Shown piece after piece: positions 36,709 through 45,549 of a DNA stretch of 64,000 nucleotides (its first letter is position 1; each line of letters begins with the position of its first letter). The position numbers were made by a program, and so were the translations under genes. This DNA is from Catellatospora citrea (GTDB lineage: Bacteria > Actinomycetota > Actinomycetes > Mycobacteriales > Micromonosporaceae). The notes under the pieces are model-generated. The model worked only from the letters and a program-made list of their open reading frames with translations. It made no database searches and was not told the DNA's origin. The stretch is taken from the NCBI RefSeq assembly GCF_003610235.1, contig NZ_RAPR01000001.1, positions 930,001-994,000 of the forward strand, written 5' to 3'.

Positions 36709-39700
36709 TCATACCTGGGTGAGCCGCCACTGCTGGTTGGTGGCGGTGTGGCAGGTCCACTGGATGATCGCGGCGTTGTCCGCGGTGGAACCGCCGTTGA
36801 CGTCCAGGCACTTGCCGCTGGCCACGCCCTTGAGCTGGTACACCCCGGTGGTCGAGGTCGGCACCGCCTGCCACTTCATGTTGTTGTTCGTGGTGCAGGT
36901 CAGCTGGACCATCGCCGCCCCGTCAGCGGTGGAGCCGCCCGACGCCGCCAGGCACTTGCCGCTGTGCACCGCCTTGAGGTAGACGTAGCCGCTGCCCGCG
37001 TCGACGGCCTGCCACTTCTGGTTGTTGCCGCCGGTGGCGGGCCACTGCACGACGGTCGCGTTGTCCGCCGTGGACACCCCGCTGACATCGGCCAGCTTGC
37101 TGCTGTGCTGAGCCGTCAGGGTGTACGTCTTTCCTGCGATCCCCCCGGACGGGGTGGTGCCCACCCCGGCTCCGCCGAAGGTGAACGAGTCGACGTCGAA
37201 GCCGTTGTTGGCGCTCGACTTGAACACCATGTACAGCTTGTGCGTGCCCGACAGCGACGCCACGCTCGCGGACGCCTGCTGGACATAGGTGTCCCAGCCG
37301 CCGGTCGCCGCGATCGTGTTGGTCGCCAGCAGGGTGCCGGTCGGCGAGTCGGCGCGCAGCTCGATGCTGCCGCCGCCGCTGGGCGAGGAGACCCGGTAGC
37401 TGACGCTGGTGATGCCCTGCACGCTCATCGGATTGAACATGATCCAGTCGTTGTTGCTGATGTCGCCGATCCGGTTGCCGCTCTCCGCGCCCGACTGCGC
37501 GATCACCCGGATGCCGGACTGGCTGGTGAAGTACTCCGCCTGCTTGTGCTTGGGCTGAAGCACCACGTTGGCGTAGCCGGTCAGCCGCGCCACCGAGCCG
37601 TTGCCGTTGTCCTGGTATCGGGAGTTGAGCAGGTAGAACAGGTTGGCCCCGTCCGGGTGGCCGCCGAGGTTGCCGGTGTTGATGGTGCCGGAGCAGCCGG
37701 GCAGGTCGGTGGTCGGGTGGGCGTGGTCGTCGTGGCCGAGCGCCGGGTTGGTGTACACCTGCGAGCAGTTGATCGTGCCGTCCTGCGCGTCGGTGACGCT
37801 CAGGCTGTAGGCGACATCCTGCCCGAAGTCGAGCATGCCGCCGTTGGGCGGCGACGTGATGTTCACGACCGGGGCGTTGTTGCCGACCGTGATCGGCACG
37901 TTGACGAACGAGGACCGGCCGGTGTTGTCGGTGACGGTCAGCTTCGCGGTGTAGTTGCCGTTGCTGGTGTACGCCCGGGTCGGGTTGGCGGCGGTGGAGT
38001 CGGTGCTGCCGTTGCTGTCGAAGTCCCACGCGTACGTGATGGTGTCCCCGGCGTCCGGGTCGTAGGAGCCGGCGCTGGAGAACGTCACGTTCAGCGTGGC
38101 GAGGCCGTTGGTCGGGGTGGCGGTGGCCTTGGCGATCGGGGCGCGCCCGCCGTGCACGTAGTCGATGCGGTACAGCCCGGAGTCGTTGTTGCCGCCGCCG
38201 AACTCCGAACCCCATTCGAGCACGTACAGCGAGCCGTCCGCGCCGAAGCGCATGGCCATGGGCTTGATGAAGCCGCCGCCCGGCAGGAACGGGTTGATCT
38301 TCACCAGGTTGCCCGAGCTGTCGAAGTGGATCTCCTTGATGTAGTTGCGCGCCCACTCGTAGAAGAAGTGCACGCCGTTGTAGTACGCCGGGAACTTCGT
38401 CGCCGAGGTGCTGGAGGCGTTGTAGCGGTAGACCGGGCCGCCCATCGGCGCGGCGCCGCCCTCACCCATCTCCGGGAAGGTCGGCGAGACGCCGTAGCCG
38501 TACCAGATCTGCGGCTGGACCAGCGCCGGGAGCGTGCGCAGGCCGGTGTTGTTCGGCGAGTCGTTGACCGGGGCGCTGCAGTTGAACTTCGACCCGACGA
38601 CCCCGGTGTCCGGGTTGTACGGGGCGTACGCCTGGTTGTTGCCGTGGCAGAACGGCCAGCCGAAGTTGCCCGCCTGCTTGATCACGTTCAGCTCGACCAG
38701 ACCCTCCGGACCCCGGTTGGTGGTCGAGCCGCCCCGGTCGGGGCCGTAGTCGGCCAGGTTCACCCAGCCGTTCTGCATGTCGACCTCGAACCGGAACGGG
38801 TTGCGGAAGCCCATCGCGTAGATCTCGGGCTTGGTCGACGCGGTGCCCGGCGCGAACAGGTTGCCGCTGGGGATCGTGTAGGTGCCGTTGCTCTCCGGGT
38901 GGATGCGCAGCAGCTTGCCGCGCAGGTCGTTGGTGTTGCCGGCGCTGCGGGCCGCGTCCAGGAAGCTCTTGCCGGACCGCCAGTCGAGCGGGGCGTAGCC
39001 CTGCCAGGCCGGGTCGAGGTTCGGCGGGGTGTCGTCACCGGTCGACAGGAACAGGTTGCCGTTCGGACCGAAGGCGACGTAGCCGCCGGTGTGACCGGGC
39101 TCGCTGAAGGTGCGGTCCCGGTATGCGGGCACGCTGAGCAGGACCTGCTCGGTGGAAAGATTGACGGTGTCGCCGCTGACCGTGAACCGGGACAACCGGT
39201 TGACGTCGGTCGAACTCGACGCCGGCGAGTAGTAGAGGTAGATCCACCCGTTGGACGCGAAGTTCGGGTCGAGCGCCATGCCGACCAGGCCGTCCTCACC
39301 GCCGGTGTAGACCGACAGCTGGGCCGCCTGGACCGTCTGCTGCTGCGCGGGCTTGAAGACGCTGACCTTGCCGCCGCGCTGGACGTAGAACACCCGGCCG
39401 TCGGGGGCGATGTCCATCGCCATCGGGTCGACGGTGTTGGAGTCGAGGGTGACCTTCTCGAAGTTGCTCCACACCGTGCCGCCGCAGTCGCCGGGCAGGT
39501 TGCCCGCCGCGTACCGCACGCCGCCCAGGACGTGGTTGCGGAAGTTGGTCTCGCTGTAGGACGCGTCGTCGTGGCCCATCGCGGTGGCCCACACCTTGCC
39601 GCCCTCGGCCTCACGGCACCACGAGATCGGGTGGTCGGGCCCCATCGCCGCGCCGCCCGGGTTGTACGTGCGCTCGTCGGCGGTCACCAGCACGTGGACG

Positions 39701-40269
39701 TTGCCGCGCGCGTTGACGTCGAAGTTGTACCACTCCTCGGTGCGCTGCCAGTTGTCCGGCAGGCCCGCCGTGGACGGGTGGACCTTGTCGGCCACCCGGG
39801 CGTAGCCCTGCAGCGAACCGGGCGAGTGCTCGGGCATGTGCGCGCCGCCGTTGATGGTGGCGTCCCACCACGGGAAGGCCGACTCGATGCCCATGTCGGT
39901 GGCGTTGTGGATGGCCACGATGCCCTTGCCGCTGCGCAGGAAGTTCTGCGTGGCGGTGCGCTGGGCGTCGTTGTCGAAGATCATGCCGGAGGTCTGGAAC
40001 ATGACCAGCACGTCGAAGGTGTTGAGGTTGGACGTGTTGAGGACGCTGGAGTCCTCGCTGAACACGACCTCGAAGTTGTTGGCCGCGGCGAGCTGGTTGA
40101 ACATCGTGACACCGGCGGCGATGGATCCGTGCCGGTAGCCGGCGGTCTCACTGAACACCAGCGCGCGGAACGCCGGTGCGGCCGAGGCGGTGCCCGTGGG
40201 GAGCACGCTTACGGCTATTGCGGTGGCCAGCGCGAGGAACGCGCCAAGGACAGGTCTGCGGCGGCTCAT
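36709..40269 (-). CDS. Secreted ThuA / sugar dehydrogenase / PKD / CBM / ricin-lectin multidomain protein
   Basis: A 1186-residue exported protein. A Sec signal peptide (to about residue 31) is followed by a ThuA-like domain (about 35-250, FRALVFSETAGYRHGSI, GKGIVAIHNATDMG). Next is a PQQ-type glucose/sorbosone dehydrogenase beta-propeller (about 260-700, GGEDGLVGMALDPNF, RLSRFTV, YAMGFRNPFRFEVD, GEGGAAPMGGPVYRY). A PKD domain (about 705-795, YDPDAGDTITYAWDFDSNG), a further beta domain, a CBM6-like module (about 920-1045) and a ricin-B lectin (about 1060-1186, three QW-type repeats such as NNQKWQAV and NQQWRLTQV) complete it. It is predicted to bind and oxidise or remodel extracellular polysaccharide-derived sugars. 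The start is ATG 40269 with AAGGAGA upstream. Confidence 0.88.
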   Translation of the reverse strand: MSRRRPVLGAFLALATAIAVSVLPTGTASAAPAFRALVFSETAGYRHGSIAAGVTMFNQLAAANNFEVVFSEDSSVLNTSNLNTFDVLVMFQTSGMIFDNDAQRTATQNFLRSGKGIVAIHNATDMGIESAFPWWDATINGGAHMPEHSPGSLQGYARVADKVHPSTAGLPDNWQRTEEWYNFDVNARGNVHVLVTADERTYNPGGAAMGPDHPISWCREAEGGKVWATAMGHDDASYSETNFRNHVLGGVRYAAGNLPGDCGGTVWSNFEKVTLDSNTVDPMAMDIAPDGRVFYVQRGGKVSVFKPAQQQTVQAAQLSVYTGGEDGLVGMALDPNFASNGWIYLYYSPASSSTDVNRLSRFTVSGDTVNLSTEQVLLSVPAYRDRTFSEPGHTGGYVAFGPNGNLFLSTGDDTPPNLDPAWQGYAPLDWRSGKSFLDAARSAGNTNDLRGKLLRIHPESNGTYTIPSGNLFAPGTASTKPEIYAMGFRNPFRFEVDMQNGWVNLADYGPDRGGSTTNRGPEGLVELNVIKQAGNFGWPFCHGNNQAYAPYNPDTGVVGSKFNCSAPVNDSPNNTGLRTLPALVQPQIWYGYGVSPTFPEMGEGGAAPMGGPVYRYNASSTSATKFPAYYNGVHFFYEWARNYIKEIHFDSSGNLVKINPFLPGGGFIKPMAMRFGADGSLYVLEWGSEFGGGNNDSGLYRIDYVHGGRAPIAKATATPTNGLATLNVTFSSAGSYDPDAGDTITYAWDFDSNGSTDSTAANPTRAYTSNGNYTAKLTVTDNTGRSSFVNVPITVGNNAPVVNITSPPNGGMLDFGQDVAYSLSVTDAQDGTINCSQVYTNPALGHDDHAHPTTDLPGCSGTINTGNLGGHPDGANLFYLLNSRYQDNGNGSVARLTGYANVVLQPKHKQAEYFTSQSGIRVIAQSGAESGNRIGDISNNDWIMFNPMSVQGITSVSYRVSSPSGGGSIELRADSPTGTLLATNTIAATGGWDTYVQQASASVASLSGTHKLYMVFKSSANNGFDVDSFTFGGAGVGTTPSGGIAGKTYTLTAQHSSKLADVSGVSTADNATVVQWPATGGNNQKWQAVDAGSGYVYLKAVHSGKCLAASGGSTADGAAMVQLTCTTNNNMKWQAVPTSTTGVYQLKGVASGKCLDVNGGSTADNAAIIQWTCHTATNQQWRLTQV

Positions 40270-40720
40270 GCCGTCTCCTTCGTACCCCTAAAAGGACGGT
40301 CGGGTCCGTCATGCGTCCGCCGCGACACATGACCGTGCAGCGCTTCCATGCCGGACAGGGATTCGGCATCGACATGTGTCGGTTTGGTTAACGAAAGCGC
40401 GATGCCGAGCATGGCGCGAGCCAGCGGACCGCGTCAATATTTCGGCGATGCCAGTTTTAGAAGAACCACGGAAAGTTAGTTGTCAGAGCGGCAAAACTAC
40501 TGTCCAGTCCAGAGAAAGCCACGTGAGCGCTCACATCACGCCTGCTAGATGCATCAATGCAGAACCGTGACCATTTCTGGCTCGTTACGGGGTTGCTAGA
40601 TCGAGCGTCAACGTTTAACGTCCGACGCCAAGACTTCCGATCAGGACAGCAAAAGTTCTTGCTATGCCAACGAAAGTACGGAAGCCCCCGGCATCAACCC
40701 GAACTGATCGAGGAGGTGCG
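40270..40720. other. 451-base regulatory intergenic region
   Basis: It divides the divergent secreted ThuA-dehydrogenase gene and the sugar ABC operon. It holds a perfect 12-base palindrome at 40523-40534 and an 11-base palindrome ACGTTTAACGT at 40611-40621. The 40430-40680 part is noticeably AT-richer than the rest of the window, as expected for promoters. No protein frame with family resemblance is seen. Confidence 0.6.
40523..40534. promoter_or_regulatory. LacI-family-type operator palindrome
   Basis: GTGAGCGCTCAC, a perfect 12-base palindrome with the central CG typical of LacI/GalR-family operators in actinomycete sugar operons. It lies 187 bases before the ABC gene start. The gene for the regulator is not in the window. 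Confidence 0.55.
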
Positions 40721-42238
40721 GTGCAGCCAGGCAGTGAGCAGCCCCTGCTGCGAATGCGGGGCGTCGGCAAGGCGTTCTTCGGGGTGCGCGTGCTCGACGA
40801 CGTCGACCTCGACCTCCACTCCGGACAGGTGCACGCGCTGGTCGGCGAGAACGGCGCCGGCAAGTCCACCCTGATGAAGATCGCCAGTGGGGTGTACCAG
40901 CCCGACGCCGGCGCCCTGGAGCTGTCGGGGCAGCCGGTGACGCTGCCGGACCCCCGGGCCGCGCAGGCCGCCGGGGTCGGGATCATCCACCAGGAGTTCA
41001 ACCTGCTCCCGGAGCGCACCGTCGCCGAGAACGTCTTCCTCGGCCGTGAGCCGTTGCGCCGCGGCCTGGTCGACCGCCGGGCCATGCAGGCCCGCACCGC
41101 CGAACTGCTGGCGGGCATCGGCGAATCCGCGATCGCGCCACAGGCGAAGGTCGGCCGGCTCAGCGTCGCGCAGCAGCAGGTAGTCGAGATCGTCAAGGCG
41201 CTCGCGCTGGACGCGCGGGTGCTCATCATGGACGAGCCCACCGCCTCGCTGGCCGACCACGAGGTCGAGCTGCTCTACGCCCTCGTCCGGCGGCTGCAGC
41301 AGCGCGGCATCGGCATCCTGTACGTCTCGCACCGGCTCGCCGAGGTCTTCGACCTGTCCGACCGGATCACCGTGCTCAAGGACGGCCGCCGGGTGACCAC
41401 CCTCGACACCGCCGAGGCGACCGCGGACACCCTGGTCCGGCACATGGTCGGGCGCGACCTGTCGCACTACTACCCCGAGCGCGCCGCACCCGGCAGTGCC
41501 GGGGCGTCCCGGTTGCAGCTGTCCGCGGCCGGCAACGACCGCCTGCGCCCCGTCGACCTGGAACTGCGGTCCGGCGAGGTGCTCGGCGTCGGCGGGCTGC
41601 AGGGCTCCGGCCGTTCCGCGCTGGCCCGCGCCGTGTTCGGCATCGACGGCTTCCGCACCGGGCAGCTGCTGCTCGACGGGGTGCCGGTGCGGGTGCGCTC
41701 GCCGCGCCAGGCCGTGCGGGCAGGCATCGCGTACGTCACCGAGGACCGCAAGGGCGAAGGCCTCGCGCTCAGCCAGTCCGTGCTCGACAACGCCCTGCTC
41801 GCCCAGCGCGCGGTGAACCCCCGCTGGTTCGCCCGCAACGCCCGCACCACCACCGTGCGCGAACTGCTCGACGCCGTCGAGGTGCACGCCGCGGGCACCG
41901 AGCAGGAGATCCGGTACCTGTCCGGCGGCAACCAGCAGAAGGTGATCCTGGCCCGCTGGCTGGCGATGAAACCGCGGGTGCTGCTGTTCGACGAGCCCAC
42001 CCGCGGCATCGACGTCGGCGCGAAGGCCGCCATCCACGATCTGATCCGCAAGCTCGCCGCCGACGGCGCGGCCGTGTTGATGATCTCGTCGGAGCTGCCC
42101 GAGCTGATCGGGATGAGCGACCGCATCGTCGTCATGCGCGACGGCGCGATCGCGGGCGAGCTGCCCGCCGGGTCGAGCGAGGAGGCCGTGATGAGCCTGG
42201 CCACCGGGGCCGCCACGAACACGGAGGTGCCGGCATGA
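40721..42238 (+). CDS. Sugar ABC transporter ATP-binding protein (RbsA/XylG type)
   Basis: A 505-residue tandem ATPase that energises sugar import. The first half has Walker A GENGAGKST and signature LSVAQQQ; the second half has the altered P-loop GLQGSGRSALA and signature LSGGNQQKV, the usual asymmetry of ribose-type importers. GTG 40721 is preferred because AGGAGG lies exactly 5-10 bases upstream; an in-frame ATG at 40664 has no such site. The gene's last four bases overlap the first permease gene (ATGA). It heads a four-gene import operon, followed by a sugar isomerase. Confidence 0.95.
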   Translation: MQPGSEQPLLRMRGVGKAFFGVRVLDDVDLDLHSGQVHALVGENGAGKSTLMKIASGVYQPDAGALELSGQPVTLPDPRAAQAAGVGIIHQEFNLLPERTVAENVFLGREPLRRGLVDRRAMQARTAELLAGIGESAIAPQAKVGRLSVAQQQVVEIVKALALDARVLIMDEPTASLADHEVELLYALVRRLQQRGIGILYVSHRLAEVFDLSDRITVLKDGRRVTTLDTAEATADTLVRHMVGRDLSHYYPERAAPGSAGASRLQLSAAGNDRLRPVDLELRSGEVLGVGGLQGSGRSALARAVFGIDGFRTGQLLLDGVPVRVRSPRQAVRAGIAYVTEDRKGEGLALSQSVLDNALLAQRAVNPRWFARNARTTTVRELLDAVEVHAAGTEQEIRYLSGGNQQKVILARWLAMKPRVLLFDEPTRGIDVGAKAAIHDLIRKLAADGAAVLMISSELPELIGMSDRIVVMRDGAIAGELPAGSSEEAVMSLATGAATNTEVPA

Positions 42239-43239
42239 GCGAAAACGCGCTACGGACCCGGCTGCGGTTGCCGCAGCTCGATGCGACCAACGGGGTGTGG
42301 CCCGCCCTGGCCGTCGCGCTGATCATCGGCGGCACGCTGGTCGCCCTCGACGGCGGGTCGCTGTTCAGCGAGTCGAGCATGATCAGCCTGCTGCAGCGCG
42401 CCGCCGGGCTCGGCATCGTCGCGGTCGGACAGACCATCGCCATCCTCGCCGGCTCGCTCGACCTGTCCGTGGCGTACGTGATCAGCCTGACCTCGCTGGT
42501 CGCGGCCGAGACGATGGCCGGCTCCGACGGCATGGTGCTCCCGGCGATCCTCGCCGTGCTGGCCGTGTCCGCCGCGATCGGGCTGCTCAACGGCCTGCTG
42601 ATCACCAAGGTGCGGATCAACGCGTTCATCGCGACGCTCGGCGTCGGCCTGCTCATCAAGGGCTACCTGGAACAGGGGTACGCCGGACCGGCAGGCAGCG
42701 TGCCGACCTCGTTCCAGCACCTGGGCTACGACCGCGTCGGCCCGATCCCGCTGTCGTTCCTGCTGTTCGCCGCCGTGGCCGCCGCGGTCTGGTTCACCCT
42801 GCGCAGCACCCGCTACGGCCACCACCTGATCGCGACCGGCGGCGACCTCGACGTCGCCCGGCTGTCCGGGGTGCGCACCGACCTGGTGCTGATCCGCACC
42901 CACGTCATCTGCTCGCTGTGCGCCGGGATCGCCGGGCTCTACCTGGCCAGCCGGCTGGGCGCGGGCGCGCCGCGGGTCGGCGCGGAAGGCGGCTACGACC
43001 TGGAGTCCATCGCCGCCGTGGTGCTCGGCGGCACGGTGCTCGCCGGCGGCCGGGGCGGGGTGACCGGCACCGTCGGCGGTGTCCTGCTGCTGGCCGTCAT
43101 CGACGGCGTGTTCAACCAGCTCGAAGTCGACTCCTTCTTCAAGCAGATGGTGCGCGGCGTGGTCATCGTCGCCGCGGTCGCGGTGTACGCGCTGCGCCTG
43201 CGCCGCACCTCCGACCGGCGGAAGGCGGCCGTGGCATGA
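42235..43239 (+). CDS. Sugar ABC transporter permease 1 (RbsC type)
   Basis: A 334-residue integral membrane protein with eight to ten predicted helices. The family motifs are SLDLSVAYVISLTSLVA near residue 80, the RSTRYGHHLIATGGDLDVARLSGV cytosolic loop, and GGTVLAGGRGGVTGTVGGVLLLA towards the C-terminus. It overlaps the ATPase gene by four bases and the second permease by four bases, which implies translational coupling. The two distinct permeases suggest a heterodimeric channel. Confidence 0.93.
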   Translation: MSENALRTRLRLPQLDATNGVWPALAVALIIGGTLVALDGGSLFSESSMISLLQRAAGLGIVAVGQTIAILAGSLDLSVAYVISLTSLVAAETMAGSDGMVLPAILAVLAVSAAIGLLNGLLITKVRINAFIATLGVGLLIKGYLEQGYAGPAGSVPTSFQHLGYDRVGPIPLSFLLFAAVAAAVWFTLRSTRYGHHLIATGGDLDVARLSGVRTDLVLIRTHVICSLCAGIAGLYLASRLGAGAPRVGAEGGYDLESIAAVVLGGTVLAGGRGGVTGTVGGVLLLAVIDGVFNQLEVDSFFKQMVRGVVIVAAVAVYALRLRRTSDRRKAAVA

Positions 43240-44249
43240 GTACTCAACTCGCGACACCCACCGGTTCTGCCCCGGCCGTCCCGTCGGGGCTGGGCGGCGG
43301 CGGGCGCAGCGGCTGGGGTGCGGGCAGCATCCGGCCCGTGCTGATCATCCTGGTGCTGCTGCTGATCGCGGTCGGCATCCGCCAGCCCGACTTCTACGAC
43401 CCGCCCGTGCTGCTGGCCTTCCTCAAACGCGCCGCCCCGCTGATCATCCTGGCCGCCGGGCAGTACTTCGTCATCGTCGCGGGCGACTTCGACCTGTCCG
43501 TCGGCTCGCTGGTCACGGCCGAGGTGGTGATCGCGGCCCGGCTCATCGACGGCGACCCGGCCGCGACCTGGCCCGTGATCGTGCTGCTGCTCGGCTTCGG
43601 GCTGCTCATCGGCCTGGTCAACGGCCTGGTCACCACGCTGCTGCAGGTGCCGTCGTTCATCACCACGCTCGGCATGTACCTGGTGCTCGTCGGCGCGGTC
43701 TACACCTGGACCGGCGGCTCGCCGCGTGGGGCGCTGTCGGAGGAGTTCCGGCAGTTCGGCCGCCGGGGCATCGACGGGGTGCCGGTGCTGGGGCAACTGC
43801 CGTACGCGGTGCTGGTCCTGGCCGGGGTCGCGGTCCTCGCGGTGCTGGCGATGCGGTCGGACTTCGGCAAGGTGCTGCTGGCCGTCGGCGACAACCCGCG
43901 CGCGGCCCGGGTCACCGGCGCCCGCACCGCCCGGGTGCGCACCATCGCGTTCCTGGCCAGCGGCCTGGCCGCCGCCGTCGCCGCGATCCTGCTCGGCGGC
44001 TTCGGCGGGGTGTCCTTCCAGGTGGGCCAGGGACTGGAGTTCACCGCGATCACCGCGGTCGTGCTCGGCGGGGTGGTGCTCGGCGGCGGGCGCGGCTCGG
44101 TCGCCGGGGCCATGCTCGGCGCGCTCACCCTGCAGACCCTGCTCACGCTGCTCAACCTGCTCGGCGTCTCCGGCGCGCTCAGCTCCGCCGTGCAGGGCCT
44201 GATCATCCTCGCCGCCGTCGCCGTCGGCACGCTGCGCCGCCGTACCTGA
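43236..44249 (+). CDS. Sugar ABC transporter permease 2 (RbsC type)
   Basis: A 337-residue permease paralogous to the preceding one. It has a Gly/Ser-rich cytosolic N-terminus (about 30 residues), GDFDLSVGSLVTAEVV, the EAA-like loop RSDFGKVLLAVGDNPRAARVTGART, and LGGVVLGGGRGSVAGAMLGAL. ATG 43236 overlaps the stop of permease 1. The 44-base gap to the lipoprotein gene holds only its ribosome site. Confidence 0.93.
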   Translation: MSTQLATPTGSAPAVPSGLGGGGRSGWGAGSIRPVLIILVLLLIAVGIRQPDFYDPPVLLAFLKRAAPLIILAAGQYFVIVAGDFDLSVGSLVTAEVVIAARLIDGDPAATWPVIVLLLGFGLLIGLVNGLVTTLLQVPSFITTLGMYLVLVGAVYTWTGGSPRGALSEEFRQFGRRGIDGVPVLGQLPYAVLVLAGVAVLAVLAMRSDFGKVLLAVGDNPRAARVTGARTARVRTIAFLASGLAAAVAAILLGGFGGVSFQVGQGLEFTAITAVVLGGVVLGGGRGSVAGAMLGALTLQTLLTLLNLLGVSGALSSAVQGLIILAAVAVGTLRRRT

Positions 44250-44293
44250 ACGCCCTACTGAACCGCCCTGAGATGAAATCGAGAGGAACGCGC

Positions 44294-45478
44294 ATGAGGA
44301 GAAGCACACCCTTCCTGCTGGCCGTGTGCACCGCCGTGGCGGTGGGCGTGGTCGGCTGCACCAGCGACGTGCCCGGCGCGTCGCCCAGCGCCGGGCCCAG
44401 CGGGGCCGGCACCGGCGAGACGTCGAAGTTCTTCGTCCAGGCCGACCACGACAACGAGCTGGCACTGCGCACCAAGTCGGCCACCGGCCCCGCGGACAAG
44501 CCGTGGGAGCAGGCGCTGGACCCGAAGACGGTGGACACCGCCAAGTACAAGAAGGCCGGCCCGTACCACCTGTGCTTCTCCAATGCGGGCGTCGGCAACC
44601 CGTGGCGGCAGGTCGGCTTCAAGAACATGCAGGCCGAGGTGAAGCTGCACCCGGAGATCAAGACGTTCACCGTGGCCGACGCGGAGAGCAAGGACGACAA
44701 GCAGATCTCCGACATCACGGACCTGCTCGGCAAGGGCTGCGACGCGCTCATCGTCTCCCCCAACACCACCGCGACGCTGACCCCGGCCGTCGAGCAGGCC
44801 TGCGCGAAGGTGCCGGTCATCGTGTTCGACCGCGGCGTCAACACCAAGTGCCCGGTCACCTTCATCAACCCCATCGGCGGGTACGCGTTCGGCGCGACCG
44901 GCGCGGAGTTCCTCGTCGAGAAGGTCAAGCCGAAGGGCAAGATCCTCGCGCTGCGCATCCTGCCCGGCGTCGACGTGCTCGAAGCCCGCTGGGGCGCGGC
45001 GAAGGTGGTCTTCGACAAGTCCGACCTGGACGTCGTCGGCGTCGAGTTCACCGACGGTGACGCGGCCAAGACCAAGACCATCGTCAGCAACTACCTCCAG
45101 CGCTTCGGTGACATCGACGGCATCTGGATGGACGCCGGGGCGACCGCCGTCGCGGCCGCGGAGGCGTTCGAGGACGCGGGCAAGCCGTTCCCGGCCATCG
45201 TCGGCGAGGACCAGCAGGACTTCCTCAAGATGTGGCAGGACAAGAAGCTCACCGCGATCGCCCCGACCTACCCCACCTACCAGTGGCGCACCCCGGTCAT
45301 CGCGGCGCTGAAGATCCTGGGCGGTGAGGCCGTGGCCAGCCCCTGGAAGCTGCCCCAGCCGACCATCACCCAGGACAACCTGAGCCAGTACGTGCAGGCG
45401 GACATGCCGCCGCTGCACTACGCCATGTGCGGCTGCGCCACCCTGCCCGGCTACCCCAAGGACTGGGGCGGCAAGTAA
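44294..45478 (+). CDS. Sugar ABC transporter substrate-binding lipoprotein
   Basis: A 394-residue lipoprotein; the signal ends in a lipobox VVGC with acylated Cys at residue 22. The mature part is a periplasmic-binding-protein-I fold (HLCFSNAGVGNPWRQVGFKNMQAEV, GCDALIVSPNTTATLTPAVEQA, VPVIVFDRGVNT, GDIDGIWMDAGATAVAAAEAFEDAG). It resembles ribose/xylose/inositol-type binding proteins, and the C-terminus has a CGC pair (YAMCGCATLPGYP). GAGAGGAA precedes ATG 44294. The paired isomerase downstream suggests the ligand is a ketose or related pentose/hexose, but the specificity is not proven. Confidence 0.92.
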   Translation: MRRSTPFLLAVCTAVAVGVVGCTSDVPGASPSAGPSGAGTGETSKFFVQADHDNELALRTKSATGPADKPWEQALDPKTVDTAKYKKAGPYHLCFSNAGVGNPWRQVGFKNMQAEVKLHPEIKTFTVADAESKDDKQISDITDLLGKGCDALIVSPNTTATLTPAVEQACAKVPVIVFDRGVNTKCPVTFINPIGGYAFGATGAEFLVEKVKPKGKILALRILPGVDVLEARWGAAKVVFDKSDLDVVGVEFTDGDAAKTKTIVSNYLQRFGDIDGIWMDAGATAVAAAEAFEDAGKPFPAIVGEDQQDFLKMWQDKKLTAIAPTYPTYQWRTPVIAALKILGGEAVASPWKLPQPTITQDNLSQYVQADMPPLHYAMCGCATLPGYPKDWGGK

Positions 45479-45493
45479 CTCCCGCGTCACCAC

Positions 45494-45526
45494 GGCGGCC
45501 GCCCTCCTCCCGGGGCGGCCGCCTTT
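45494..45526 (+). terminator. Intrinsic terminator after the binding-protein gene
   Basis: GGCGGCCGCCC at 45494-45504 pairs with 45513-45523 (11 bp, 8-base loop), followed directly by TTTCT. It starts 16 bases after the stop and ends 24 bases before the isomerase start, so it may make the isomerase less expressed than the transporter. Confidence 0.8.
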
Positions 45527-45549
45527 CTCGCCAACGAAAGAGGTGCGTC

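Noticed and set aside
36748..40332. A plus-strand open frame of 1194 codons across the ThuA-dehydrogenase gene.
   Set aside because: It is antisense to a gene with a clear signal peptide and five domains; its own composition (Val/Arg/Gly-rich) has no family resemblance. High GC makes long antisense frames common.
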